Positions 48,979 through 57,268 of a DNA stretch of 64,000 nt are shown here, piece after piece (within the stretch, counting starts at the first letter, position 1; each line of letters opens with the position of its first letter). The notes beneath the pieces were generated by a model. The model saw only the letters and a program-made list of their open reading frames with translations. It was not told where the DNA came from and searched no databases. The position numbers and the translations under genes were made by a program. The stretch lies in contig NZ_BAZW01000013.1 in assembly GCF_000974365.1 (NCBI RefSeq), positions 1 through 64,000 on the forward strand. Direction: 5' to 3'. Source of the stretch: Geofilum rubicundum JCM 15548. Lineage in GTDB: Bacteria; Bacteroidota; Bacteroidia; Bacteroidales; Marinilabiliaceae.

Positions 48979-50329
48979 AGTCGGCCGGCTTTAGGTGCTC
49001 ATCCAAAAGTTGATAGATGGCTTGCTTTTCGGCAATGAGCCAATTGAAAAGCGATTTATTGAACCACTTAATGCGGTAGAAATTGAATTGACCGGATGTT
49101 TTTCGCCAAAGAATATACCAGTTAAAGGCCAGTTTTCCCATGAAAGGCCAACTGACGACCATCAGAAAGGCCAGTCGCAGATCCTGCACCCAAGCGCTGA
49201 TGGCCCAAAACTGCAGGAGGTAAAACAGCGGAAAGAGAACCATGGAAGCCACCAGAATGTAGCTGCTCCAGAATACCACGTCCTTCACCCTGGTCCGCAC
49301 ATACCGGTCTATCAGAAAAAAGGGCAGGGCATTAAATACCAGACCATATAGAAACAGAGGCAAAGTGAATACCAGCAACAAGGCATTTCCCATCAATGGT
49401 AGCAAGCATTTATTGCCAGGCTTCACCACCCTGTTTTTGAGTTGGTGTTTTTTGAGTTTTTGGTGGTAGCCTTTAACCCTTTCTACCATTTTTCCGGTTG
49501 CTTCCGGCTTTTCGCTTTCCATCTGGTCCAGCCGGTTGGCCAGTACCTGGTCCGTTTTAAACAAATGGCCATGCGTATGTTTCAAACCGCTGCGCTTAAG
49601 AAAGCGGGGCCCATAAATTTTCAGGATACGCTCAAAAATATCGTAATACTGCTTGCTTTTGAAATTAACGATCAGCGGCAGCGTGGCTTCATAGATCGCC
49701 TCTTTCAGTTTTTTGATGCCTGCCTGCGCATCCGTCAAATAGAGGTCATAAAAATCCTTTACTTTTACCGGCTGTCCCAGATTGACCAACAACACCCGGT
49801 TGAACTTCCAGTAGTGGCTGTAATGAATGCCGGTGGGGATAATTTGGATGTCCAGTTGTCCGCCGGATTTCTCCTCAGCCATAAACACAATGCGCGGTAC
49901 CGCTTTTTTATGTTCTTTCACCTGTCGCTTGCCGGTGTGGGCGGCCTCCGGAAACAGTGCCAGGGAGGCATTGTTTTCGAGGATTTTTACCGAAGTGTTA
50001 AAGGTGGCATCGTTCTTTTCCAGATTTCCGATGCCATCCCGTATTCTGTAAACGGGTAAGATTTTCATGAAACGCAGGATGGCATCGACGATTTTCGATT
50101 GACCAAAAATATCGGCTCTGGCCAACCAGACCGGTTGATGGGCCAAATGAAGCACGAGGGCCATTGGGTCACTCAGGGCATTTTGATGATTCGGTGCAAA
50201 AACAAGCGGCTTGTTGTCGGGTATGTTGTCTTCCCCAACCACAATGATCTTTTTGTGGATGAACCAGTCTACAATCTTAACATAAGACTTTAATAGCCAA
50301 TATCCTGGCGACCATTTTTCGTAACTCAT
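48971..50329 (-). CDS. Lysophospholipid acyltransferase family protein (PlsC-like)
   Basis: 452 residues. The N-terminal acyltransferase domain has APNHQNALSDPMAL as the catalytic His/Asp motif, with five residues between His and Asp where the textbook motif has four. LALFPEAAHTGKRQV stands at the glycerophosphate-binding motif. The C-terminal third has two or three membrane segments (LLVFTLPLFLYGLVF, VVFWSSYILVASMVLFPLFY). It would transfer an acyl chain to a lysophospholipid or related lipid at the inner membrane. The start overlaps the end of the BASS transporter gene by 4 bases, so the two are translationally linked. Confidence 0.85.
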   Translation of the reverse strand: MSYEKWSPGYWLLKSYVKIVDWFIHKKIIVVGEDNIPDNKPLVFAPNHQNALSDPMALVLHLAHQPVWLARADIFGQSKIVDAILRFMKILPVYRIRDGIGNLEKNDATFNTSVKILENNASLALFPEAAHTGKRQVKEHKKAVPRIVFMAEEKSGGQLDIQIIPTGIHYSHYWKFNRVLLVNLGQPVKVKDFYDLYLTDAQAGIKKLKEAIYEATLPLIVNFKSKQYYDIFERILKIYGPRFLKRSGLKHTHGHLFKTDQVLANRLDQMESEKPEATGKMVERVKGYHQKLKKHQLKNRVVKPGNKCLLPLMGNALLLVFTLPLFLYGLVFNALPFFLIDRYVRTRVKDVVFWSSYILVASMVLFPLFYLLQFWAISAWVQDLRLAFLMVVSWPFMGKLAFNWYILWRKTSGQFNFYRIKWFNKSLFNWLIAEKQAIYQLLDEHLKPADFK

Positions 50330-51267
50330 TGTACAACAGGTTTATTTAATGACTTTCGGGACCAGAGGCTTGAAAGCAGGAGGCCACTGACAATGTGCCA
50401 TACGCCCCACCATGCTGCGATAAAAGCCATGCCGCCCAATTGCAGCTCAGGTGGAAAAATTTTGGGGTTAAAGATAAGCACCAGTGCCAGACCTGAGTTT
50501 TGAATGCCGGTTTCAATGGTGACCGACCTTCGGTCTGTTCGGGAAAGCCTGAAGACAGAGGCCACGGAGAAACCCGTACCCAGGGCCAGTGCATTATGAA
50601 TGAGAACAATCAAAAATATGAGATGGATGTGTCTGATGAAGTGATCGAAGTTGGCCGACAGTAAAACCACCACATAGGTAATGAAGATCAGGATGGATAT
50701 TTTTCGGAAAGGTTGGGTGATTTTTTTCGTGATTTTGGGTAGGTATTCATTGAACAACAATCCTGCGAGCACCGGAATACCCAGCAAAAGAACCACTGTT
50801 TGCACCACCTGCATCAACTCAATTTCGATGGGGACCAGATACGCATCGGAAGCGGCCGTGTAACTCAGGTACAATTGGCCCCAAAGGGTGAAGTTGAGAG
50901 GTGTCATGATGAGGGCGGCAGAGGTTGAAACAGCGGTGAGACTGACCGATAGGGCCGTATTGCCTTTGGCCAGGGAACTCATGAAATTGGAAATGTTGCC
51001 CCCCGGACAGGAGGCGACCAGTATCATTCCCAGAGCCACTGTGGGTGTGGGATTAACCGCCAGGATTAAAAGAAAAGTGACGGCCGGTAGAAGGATGAAT
51101 TGCGACAGAGCACCGGCAATAACCGCTTTGGGACTTCTGACAATATCAATAAAATGTTGCCATTTTATATCCAGCGCCACACCAAACATCACCAGGGCTA
51201 TCACAATATTTAGAGCCAGTAGCCCCTCCTGCGAAAAATTTAAAACAATATTGTCAAGAACCTTCAT
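50326..51267 (-). CDS. BASS-family (SBF-like) sodium symporter
   Basis: 313 residues of the bile acid:Na+ symporter family, with about 9-10 hydrophobic segments. The signature VASCPGGNISNFMSSLAKGN is the conserved Na+-site crossover helix. ETGIQNSGLALVLIF is the second. Bacterial members carry organic anions such as pantothenate, keto acids or sterol-like compounds; the substrate cannot be read here. It precedes the acyltransferase gene with a 4-base overlap. Neither appears tied to polysaccharide use. Confidence 0.9.
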   Translation of the reverse strand: MKVLDNIVLNFSQEGLLALNIVIALVMFGVALDIKWQHFIDIVRSPKAVIAGALSQFILLPAVTFLLILAVNPTPTVALGMILVASCPGGNISNFMSSLAKGNTALSVSLTAVSTSAALIMTPLNFTLWGQLYLSYTAASDAYLVPIEIELMQVVQTVVLLLGIPVLAGLLFNEYLPKITKKITQPFRKISILIFITYVVVLLSANFDHFIRHIHLIFLIVLIHNALALGTGFSVASVFRLSRTDRRSVTIETGIQNSGLALVLIFNPKIFPPELQLGGMAFIAAWWGVWHIVSGLLLSSLWSRKSLNKPVVQ

Positions 51268-51450
51268 CGTTGTTTTTCTAGAATGCCTCCAAATGAAAAG
51301 GCGAAATTAGAAAAAGTATCTGAATTTCCCATAAATCCCCTTTGGTAGAATATGCAAAGTCTTTGTCCGTTTTGAAGTAGTCCCCCTTTATTATTAATGC
51401 TATTTTTGTTATCAATAGTTCGTTAAACTTTTTTATTTACTTAATTTACC

Positions 51451-51476
51451 CTAACGACCTAATAATCTAACGACCT
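51451..51476 (+). repeat. Dispersed 26-base repeat, copy 3
   Basis: CTAACGACCT, AATAAT, CTAACGACCT, near-identical to the copies at 5.4 and 41.5 kb. It lies in the 295-base gap between the divergent BASS and GH97 genes (51268-51562). The rest of that gap shows only a TATTTTTG box at 51401-51408. Confidence 0.6.
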
Positions 51477-51562
51477 ATTGTGTTGTAAGCGGGTGGGGAA
51501 TCCCTATTTTAATGACCCGCTTCTTGTGGCCGGAGTGCCCCCGCTTCTAAAAAACGACCAAT

Positions 51563-53550
51563 ATGAAAGGAATGAAAAATCATGCTGTATTAATTCTGCT
51601 GTTTTTAACAATGGCCCTGGCCCCGTTAGAGGCCCAGCACCCCTCTTATCAGGTGGCCTCGCCCGATGGCTCATTAGAGTTATCTGTTAAGGTGGATGAA
51701 CGCATCGGCTGGACGCTTAAGCAAAATGGTCTGGTAGTGGCGACTTCCCCTTCCATCGCCATGGAATTGGAAAGAGAGGGCGTTTTGGGCCACCAGGCAG
51801 CAGTTCGTCGCAGTTGGTAGATGCCTACGAGGGAGAGGTGCTTTCTGATCTTTACAAAAAGAGCCGTATTCCGGAGGTCTACAATGCTTTAACATTGGAA
51901 ATGAAAGGCGATTACAAACTGGTATTCCGAATGTACGATGCCGGCATGGCCTATCGTTTTGAGACCGCTATAAGGCGTGACATAACCGTGATGGGCGAAA
52001 CCATTGATTTGGATTTTCCCCATGCCAGACAGGCATGGGTTCCCTACATCCGGGAAAGTATCCACCGCTATCAGGCTTCCTATGAGAGCCCATATACCAT
52101 TCAGTCGTTCAATGAAATGCATGCCGATTCCTTAATCATCCTTCCTTTGTTGATTGAAAACGAGAACGGCAGCAAAGTGGTGATCACCGAAGCCGATTTG
52201 GAAGATTATCCCGGCTTTTATCTGACCATCAATGAGGCGCGCAACGGTTTTGTGGCGGAGCAGGCCGGTGTCCCCCTGGCTGAAACGCCAGGCGGACATA
52301 ATAATCTGCAGTCGATTGTCACCGAATATGCCGACTACATAGCCAGGACCAAAGGCACGCGTACCTTCCCCTGGCGGGTTTTGACGGTGGCTCAGACAGA
52401 TGTGGAATTGCTGGACAATGATTTGGTGTTTCTGTTGGCATCGCCTTCACGTATTGAAGATACTTCCTGGATCAAGCCCGGGAAGGTGGCGTGGGACTGG
52501 TGGAACGATTGGAATATTTCGGGGGTGGACTTTGAGGCAGGTATCAATACGGAAACCTACCAATTCTACATTGATTTTGCTGCAGAGCACGGCATTGAGT
52601 ATGTTATTTTGGACGAGGGCTGGTCGGAAAGTACCAATTTATTGAACATTATTCCTGAAATTGACCTGCAGGCCATCATCGACCATGGAAAGGCCAAAGG
52701 GGTCGATATTGTTTTATGGGCCGGGTGGGCACCTTTGCGCCACCAGATGGACGAGGTCTATGCCAAATATTCGGCCATGGGCGTCAAAGGCTACAAAATT
52801 GATTTCATGAACCGCGACGATCAGCCGGTGGTGAATTTTTATTATGAAGCAGCTCGTAAAGCCGCCGAATATGAACAGTTTGTCGATTTTCACGGCGCAT
52901 ACAAACCTACCGGTTTGCATCGCACTTATCCCAACGTCTTGACTTACGAGGGGGTGTTTGGTCTGGAGCAGGTAAAGTGGACCACTTACACAGATTTTCC
53001 ACGCTACGATGTAACGGCGCCTTTTATTCGCATGTTGGCCGGCCCCATGGATTACACGCCTGGCGCCATGAACAATGCCAACAGATCGAACTGGCGTGCT
53101 GTGCATAGCAATCCCATGAGTCAGGGTACCCGCTGCCACCAGCTGGCCATGTATGTGATTTTTGAGTCACCCTTTAGCATGTTGGCCGATAAGCCCACCA
53201 ACTACATGCGGGAGTCAGCGTCCACAGAATTCATTGCTGCGCTGCCCACTGTATTTGACGAAACCCAAGCCCTGGACGGCCAGTTGGGCGAATTCATCCT
53301 CATGGCCCGCCGTAAAGACAACCATTGGTATTTGGGGGCGATGACCAATTGGGATGAGCGCGATCTTGAAGTCGATTTTTCCTTTCTACCCGAAGGGGAA
53401 TTTGAGGCCCTCATTTTCCGCGATGGCATCAACGCCAACCGGGAAGCCTCCGATTACAAGCGGGAAGTCATAAAAGTTAACCGCTCCACCAAACTCCCCA
53501 TTTCCATGGCCTCAGGAGGCGGCTGGGCCGCGATTGTTTCACCTGAGTAA
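51563..53550 (+). CDS. GH97 alpha-glycosidase (one frameshift)
   Basis: About 662 residues after repair. The signal peptide ends PLEAQ, suggesting the periplasm. The N-terminal beta-sandwich precedes a (beta/alpha)8 barrel with WDWWNDWNISGVDFEAG, YVILDEGWSE, GYKIDFMNRDDQ and FHGAYKPTGLHRTYPN. Inverting SusB-type members have HE where this one has HG, and the Asp in KIDFM is present. This points to the retaining, alpha-galactosidase-type branch, an inference from memory of both groups. The frame breaks near 51813-51815; one extra T gives RRSLVDAYEGEVLSDLYKKS. A second start is at 51572. It may remove alpha-galactose from a hemicellulose. Confidence 0.88.
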
Positions 53551-53703
53551 TTCTTAAAAATAGATGTTTTGATGAGGTTTTTGTGAGTTGTTTTTGTCGT
53601 TTTATGAGATTTATGTGAACAGGAAATTTAGCGTTTGTTAACATGGATGTCTAGTTTTGAGGTATTGAAAATATTTCAATTTCACACCTGAAATTTCATT
53701 TAT

Positions 53704-53728
53704 ACCTGCCTGTCGCCGACAGGCAGGT
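53704..53728. repeat. 25-base perfect palindrome before GH16
   Basis: ACCTGCCTGTCG (53704-53715), one C, then CGACAGGCAGGT (53717-53728). It can fold as a strong hairpin 21 bases before the GH16 start. Such CCTGCC/GGCAGG palindromes are often dispersed in Bacteroidota intergenic regions. It may affect GH16 mRNA leader structure. Confidence 0.6.
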
Positions 53729-53749
53729 TTAAGTTACCCTAAAATCTCA

Positions 53750-55264
53750 ATGACAATGAAAAACAATTCTTTACTTCTTTTCCTTTTTGTTTTCGTTTTC
53801 GGTGGTCTGTTTTCTCAGAATTACGAATTGGTTTGGGAAGAAAACTTTGATGGCACCGCACTTAATACCGATGTCTGGAACTACGAAGAAGGTGTTGGTA
53901 TCTGGAACACCGGATCCAATGCCGAATTGCAATACTATAAGGCCGCGAACGTGGCTGTGGGTCCCGACGGGCAAGGAAACAATGCCCTGATTATTACAGC
54001 CAAAAAGGAGACGGTTGGCAGCTACCAATTTACTTCGGGACGCATTCAATCGCGTGGCAAAGTAGAGGTCCAATATGGAAAAATTGAAGCCCGCATTAAA
54101 TTACCCGTGCTGGCCAATGGTTTGTGGCCGGCCTTCTGGATGCTGGGCACCGAGAAGGGATGGCCCGCCAGTGGCGAAATAGATATTATGGAGGCCGGTA
54201 ACGCGCAGGGAATTGCTGCCGGCACGCAGGAAAGAACTTTGAATGGTGCCTTGCACTGGGAGCATCAGGGCAATTATGCCGGTTATGGCCCGCAGTGGAC
54301 CGCCCCTGCAGGGACATCTTTGTACGATTACAACAAGTTCACGCTGACCTGGACCCCCCAGCGCATAGAGATGCATTTGAATGACCATAGCACGCCTTAC
54401 TTTTCCATGGACATCACCAGCGCCGATGCAGAGGAGTTTCGCGACTGGGCACACTATTTTATTTTGAATCTGGCTGTGGGTGGTTCTTTCACTGGTATTA
54501 CCAATCCCAATAATATAAACGCACCCCTGCCTGCTCAGATGTTTGTGGATTACATTCGCGTTTATCAACTCGACGGCGAAGGGGATGTGGTGGAAACCGA
54601 TTCGCAGGGCTGGGATTCCTGGTTTGGAGATGGCGGTGCCGGAAGTGTGGCCTTCCCTGAAGAGCATCTGGCCACCATCACCATATCCAACGCCGGTTGG
54701 GCAGCCTACTCTGTCCAATTGTTTAAAGATGGTTTGTCGATTCCTGACGGGGATTATGTGCTGACTTTTCGGGCAAAGGCCGATCATGCCCGTACCATCA
54801 ATGTGAATTTGGGTAAAGGACTGAACGTCGATCCCTGGTTCATCGCCTACATGGATCCGGCGAGTTTTGATCTGACCACTGAATGGCAGGATTTTTCCCT
54901 TCCCATATCGAAGGAGAATGTGGAGACCGTGGGTAAGCTCGTCTTTGAAATGGGGGATATTGGAGCGGGCACCCTTACCACCAAAGTCTACCTGGATAAT
55001 ATTTCTTTTGCTCCCGCCGGTACCACCAACTTGGATGAAGTGGATGCCATTCATGTGACCGTTTTTCCCAATCCCGCTGAGAGCAATGTTTTTGTGCATA
55101 CAGACCCGGGAAAGAAAGTGGCTTTGTACACCCTAACCGGTGTTCAGGTGGCCTCAGAAGTGGCTTTGCACGGTGAAGTTCAATTTAATGTGGCCGGTTT
55201 GGCCCAGGGGATTTACCTGGTGGAAGTGGATGGGAAAGCGAGGAAGGTGGTTGTGGGTAGGTAG
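53750..55264 (+). CDS. GH16 beta-glucanase with CBM and T9SS sorting domain
   Basis: 504 residues, intact. The signal peptide ends GLFSQN. Residues about 25-275 are GH16 of the laminarinase type with the catalytic ExDxxE motif in WPASGEIDIMEAGN. About 290-425 are a carbohydrate-binding, jelly-roll-like domain resembling CBM4/9 (YVLTFRAKADHARTINVNLG, VYLDNISF). The last ~75 residues are a Por-type C-terminal sorting domain (VTVFPNPAESNVFV, LYTLTGVQV, LAQGIYLVEV). It should therefore be released or surface-anchored by the type IX secretion system, unlike the lipoprotein enzymes of the same region. The likely substrate is a beta-1,3- or mixed-linkage glucan. A start at 53756 is equally possible. 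Confidence 0.93.
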   Translation: MTMKNNSLLLFLFVFVFGGLFSQNYELVWEENFDGTALNTDVWNYEEGVGIWNTGSNAELQYYKAANVAVGPDGQGNNALIITAKKETVGSYQFTSGRIQSRGKVEVQYGKIEARIKLPVLANGLWPAFWMLGTEKGWPASGEIDIMEAGNAQGIAAGTQERTLNGALHWEHQGNYAGYGPQWTAPAGTSLYDYNKFTLTWTPQRIEMHLNDHSTPYFSMDITSADAEEFRDWAHYFILNLAVGGSFTGITNPNNINAPLPAQMFVDYIRVYQLDGEGDVVETDSQGWDSWFGDGGAGSVAFPEEHLATITISNAGWAAYSVQLFKDGLSIPDGDYVLTFRAKADHARTINVNLGKGLNVDPWFIAYMDPASFDLTTEWQDFSLPISKENVETVGKLVFEMGDIGAGTLTTKVYLDNISFAPAGTTNLDEVDAIHVTVFPNPAESNVFVHTDPGKKVALYTLTGVQVASEVALHGEVQFNVAGLAQGIYLVEVDGKARKVVVGR

Positions 55265-55350
55265 GGTAGGAAGGGTAGATGGGGTTGGTAGGGTAAGTGG
55301 GGTTGGTAGGGTAAGTGGGGTAGTTTGGGTAAGTGTGAGAGGATGGGGTG
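55254..55350 (+). repeat. G-rich minisatellite after GH16
   Basis: Tandem variants of GGGTAGG, GGGGTTGGTAGGGTAAGT (two near-exact copies) and GGGGTAGTTTGGG. It starts at the GH16 stop codon. At least six runs of three or more G on one strand could form a G-quadruplex. Confidence 0.75.
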
Positions 55351-55368
55351 CACACTGTTAATTTTTTA

Positions 55369-55383
55369 TCCCGCTTCGCGGGA
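55369..55383 (+). terminator. Small hairpin between the minisatellites
   Basis: TCCCGC-TTC-GCGGGA followed by a T-rich tract (CTTCCTTTCATTTTGCC). It may terminate GH16 transcription. The stem is short, so the call is weak. Confidence 0.4.
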
Positions 55384-55399
55384 CTTCCTTTCATTTTGC

Positions 55400-55526
55400 C
55401 ATTTGCCCTATCACCCCTTCTCAACCCTTCTCACCCTTCTCACCCCATCAACCCTTTTCACCCCATCAACCCTTCTCACCCCTCTCACCCCTTCTCACCC
55501 TTCTTCCCCCATCAACCCTTCCCCAA
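55400..55526. repeat. C-rich minisatellite before rlmN stop
   Basis: Repeated units such as ACCCTTCTC and ACCCCATCA run up to the convergent rlmN stop. Read on the minus strand it is a G-rich array resembling the one at 55254-55350, so the two form imperfect inverted arrays about 50 bases apart. Confidence 0.75.
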
Positions 55527-56573
55527 TTAATAATCCTTATCCTCCTCTTTTTTCAGGAGTTGCTTGGTGGAGAGGAGGCCGCAGGCGGCGTAGATGTCTT
55601 CGCCCCGCGAGCGGCGGATGGTGGTGGTGAGCCCCTTTTTGTTGAGTTGCTCGCTGAACCAGACCATCTTGTCGTGCGGCGTACCCCGCAACGGGGAATC
55701 CGGAATGGGATGGAACTTGATGAGGTTCAGTCGGCAGCGCAAGCCGTTGAGTAATTTGGTGATGCCCTTGACATGGGCGGCCGTGTCGTTGATGCCATCA
55801 AACATGATGTATTCAAAGGAGATGCGGCGCTGGCGGCCAAAATCGTATTCGCGCAGGAGTTCAATGACATTTTCAATGGTATAGACCTGCTGAATGGGCA
55901 TGAGTTTTTTTCTTTCCTCATCAAAGGGCGAGTGCATACTGACCGCTAAATGGGCTTCGCTTTCTTCAATAAAACGGCGCATGGCCGGTATGACGCCAAT
56001 GGTGGAGACGTTGATGCGTCGCGGACTCCAGGCAAAGCCCCAGTCGGATGTTAAAATTTCAATGCTCTTAAGCACCTCTTCTATATTGTCCATGGGCTCG
56101 CCCATGCCCATGTAAACCACATTGGTCAACTCATCCGTTTCCGGAATGCTGCGGATTTGATTGATGATTTCACCGGCCGTGAGTTGACCTTGAAAACCCT
56201 GTTTACCGGTCATACAAAACAGGCAGCCCATTTTGCATCCCACTTGTGAAGAAACACAAAGTGTTTTGCGGTCCGTTTCCGGAATGTAGGCCGCTTCGAG
56301 AAATAAGTTGCGGTGGGCCGGGAAGAGATACTTCTTGGTACCGTCCACGGAGGCTTGCTCCTTGCTGGGCATGGTCAGGCCCATGTCGTACTGGTCGGAC
56401 AGCAGCCCCCGGGCCTTTTTCGACAGGTTCGTCATCTCCTCAATGCTGCCTGCCTTCTTTTTATAAAGCCAGTCGGCAATCTGTGTGGCCGTGAAACCGG
56501 GAAGTCCCAGTTCTTTTACCACCACCCTTAATTCATCCAGTGTCTTTCCAAAAAGTACCGCTTTGTTTGTCAT
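55527..56573 (-). CDS. rlmN: 23S rRNA (adenine2503-C2)-methyltransferase RlmN
   Basis: 348 residues of the RlmN/Cfr radical-SAM family, which methylates A2503 of 23S rRNA and A37 of some tRNAs. The Fe-S cluster motif CKMGCLFC follows LCVSSQVG. GFTATQIADWLYKKKAGS at the N-terminus, MGMGEPMDN in the middle and the catalytic-cysteine segment AACGLL near the C-terminus (IYAACGLLSTKQ) complete the family pattern. The start codon abuts the stop of the upstream reductase gene, so they form one transcript. The gene is intact. Confidence 0.95.
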   Translation of the reverse strand: MTNKAVLFGKTLDELRVVVKELGLPGFTATQIADWLYKKKAGSIEEMTNLSKKARGLLSDQYDMGLTMPSKEQASVDGTKKYLFPAHRNLFLEAAYIPETDRKTLCVSSQVGCKMGCLFCMTGKQGFQGQLTAGEIINQIRSIPETDELTNVVYMGMGEPMDNIEEVLKSIEILTSDWGFAWSPRRINVSTIGVIPAMRRFIEESEAHLAVSMHSPFDEERKKLMPIQQVYTIENVIELLREYDFGRQRRISFEYIMFDGINDTAAHVKGITKLLNGLRCRLNLIKFHPIPDSPLRGTPHDKMVWFSEQLNKKGLTTTIRRSRGEDIYAACGLLSTKQLLKKEEDKDY

Positions 56574-57245
56574 CTAAAAATATATTTCAGCAATAATGTG
56601 TTCAAAAGGAACCCCCCTGTTGAGCAGCAAGTCCCTTACTTCAACCACCATGTTGGCATTTCCGCAAAGGTAATACTTTCTTTCGGGCAATATATTATTG
56701 CTTTCTTTTAAGAAAGTGGTGAGGCGACCCGAAACCACGTCCTCGCTGCTTTCAGCTGTGCAAAAACGCAGGTAGTTACTGCCCATCTTTTCTTTAAACA
56801 GATCCGAATAGTAAAACTGGTTGAGAAAGCGGGCCCCGTGCAAGAGCGTTCTGTGGGCAAATTCCTCCGATTCGGCCATCGAAATAAAGGGCGCTATACC
56901 TGTGCCGGTGGCTATCCACCAGGCCCCTTCGGGCGTTTTGGTAAAGCGACCGAAAGGTGCTGATATATAGAGGGTGTCGCCTGCCTTCAGCTTTGACATG
57001 GGCGGCGTTAGCTGTCCCTCCGGTTTTACATCGAATAAAATCCGCAGGAAGGGCTGGTCCACACCTGATGCTATGCTGTACAGCCGCAAGTCATCATCGG
57101 CATGCATGGCTGCTGCAATGACTTGGCCCGGTATAAAATCGCTCAGTTTTTCAACTTCCAAGGCAAATACGCCCGGCGTGATTTCCCGGTTGGCGTGTAC
57201 TTTTGCCGGTAATACTTTTTTTCTTCTTTTGACGACCTCTGCCAT
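56574..57245 (-). CDS. Ferredoxin-NADP reductase-like flavoprotein
   Basis: 223 residues of the FNR superfamily. The FAD-binding motif is RLYSIASG. The NAD(P)-binding half begins at WWIATGTGIAPFISMAE and closes with YYLCGNANMVVEVRDLL and a C-terminal aromatic (AEIYF), which would stack on the flavin. It would pass electrons between NAD(P)H and ferredoxin or flavodoxin. It directly precedes rlmN with no gap. RlmN needs a reduced flavodoxin- or ferredoxin-type donor, so a supply role is possible but unproven. Confidence 0.88.
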   Translation of the reverse strand: MAEVVKRRKKVLPAKVHANREITPGVFALEVEKLSDFIPGQVIAAAMHADDDLRLYSIASGVDQPFLRILFDVKPEGQLTPPMSKLKAGDTLYISAPFGRFTKTPEGAWWIATGTGIAPFISMAESEEFAHRTLLHGARFLNQFYYSDLFKEKMGSNYLRFCTAESSEDVVSGRLTTFLKESNNILPERKYYLCGNANMVVEVRDLLLNRGVPFEHIIAEIYF

Positions 57246-57268
57246 TATGTATAAATGCGTTGCAGTGA

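Noticed and set aside
49442-50059. 205-residue open frame on the plus strand
   Set aside because: Antisense shadow of the acyltransferase gene; no start signal or family match.
54101-55099. 332-residue open frame on the minus strand
   Set aside because: It lies wholly within the intact GH16 gene, has no family resemblance and mirrors its codon pattern.
55254-55526. CRISPR array
   Set aside because: The units are short, degenerate and contiguous with no unique spacers, and no cas genes are nearby.
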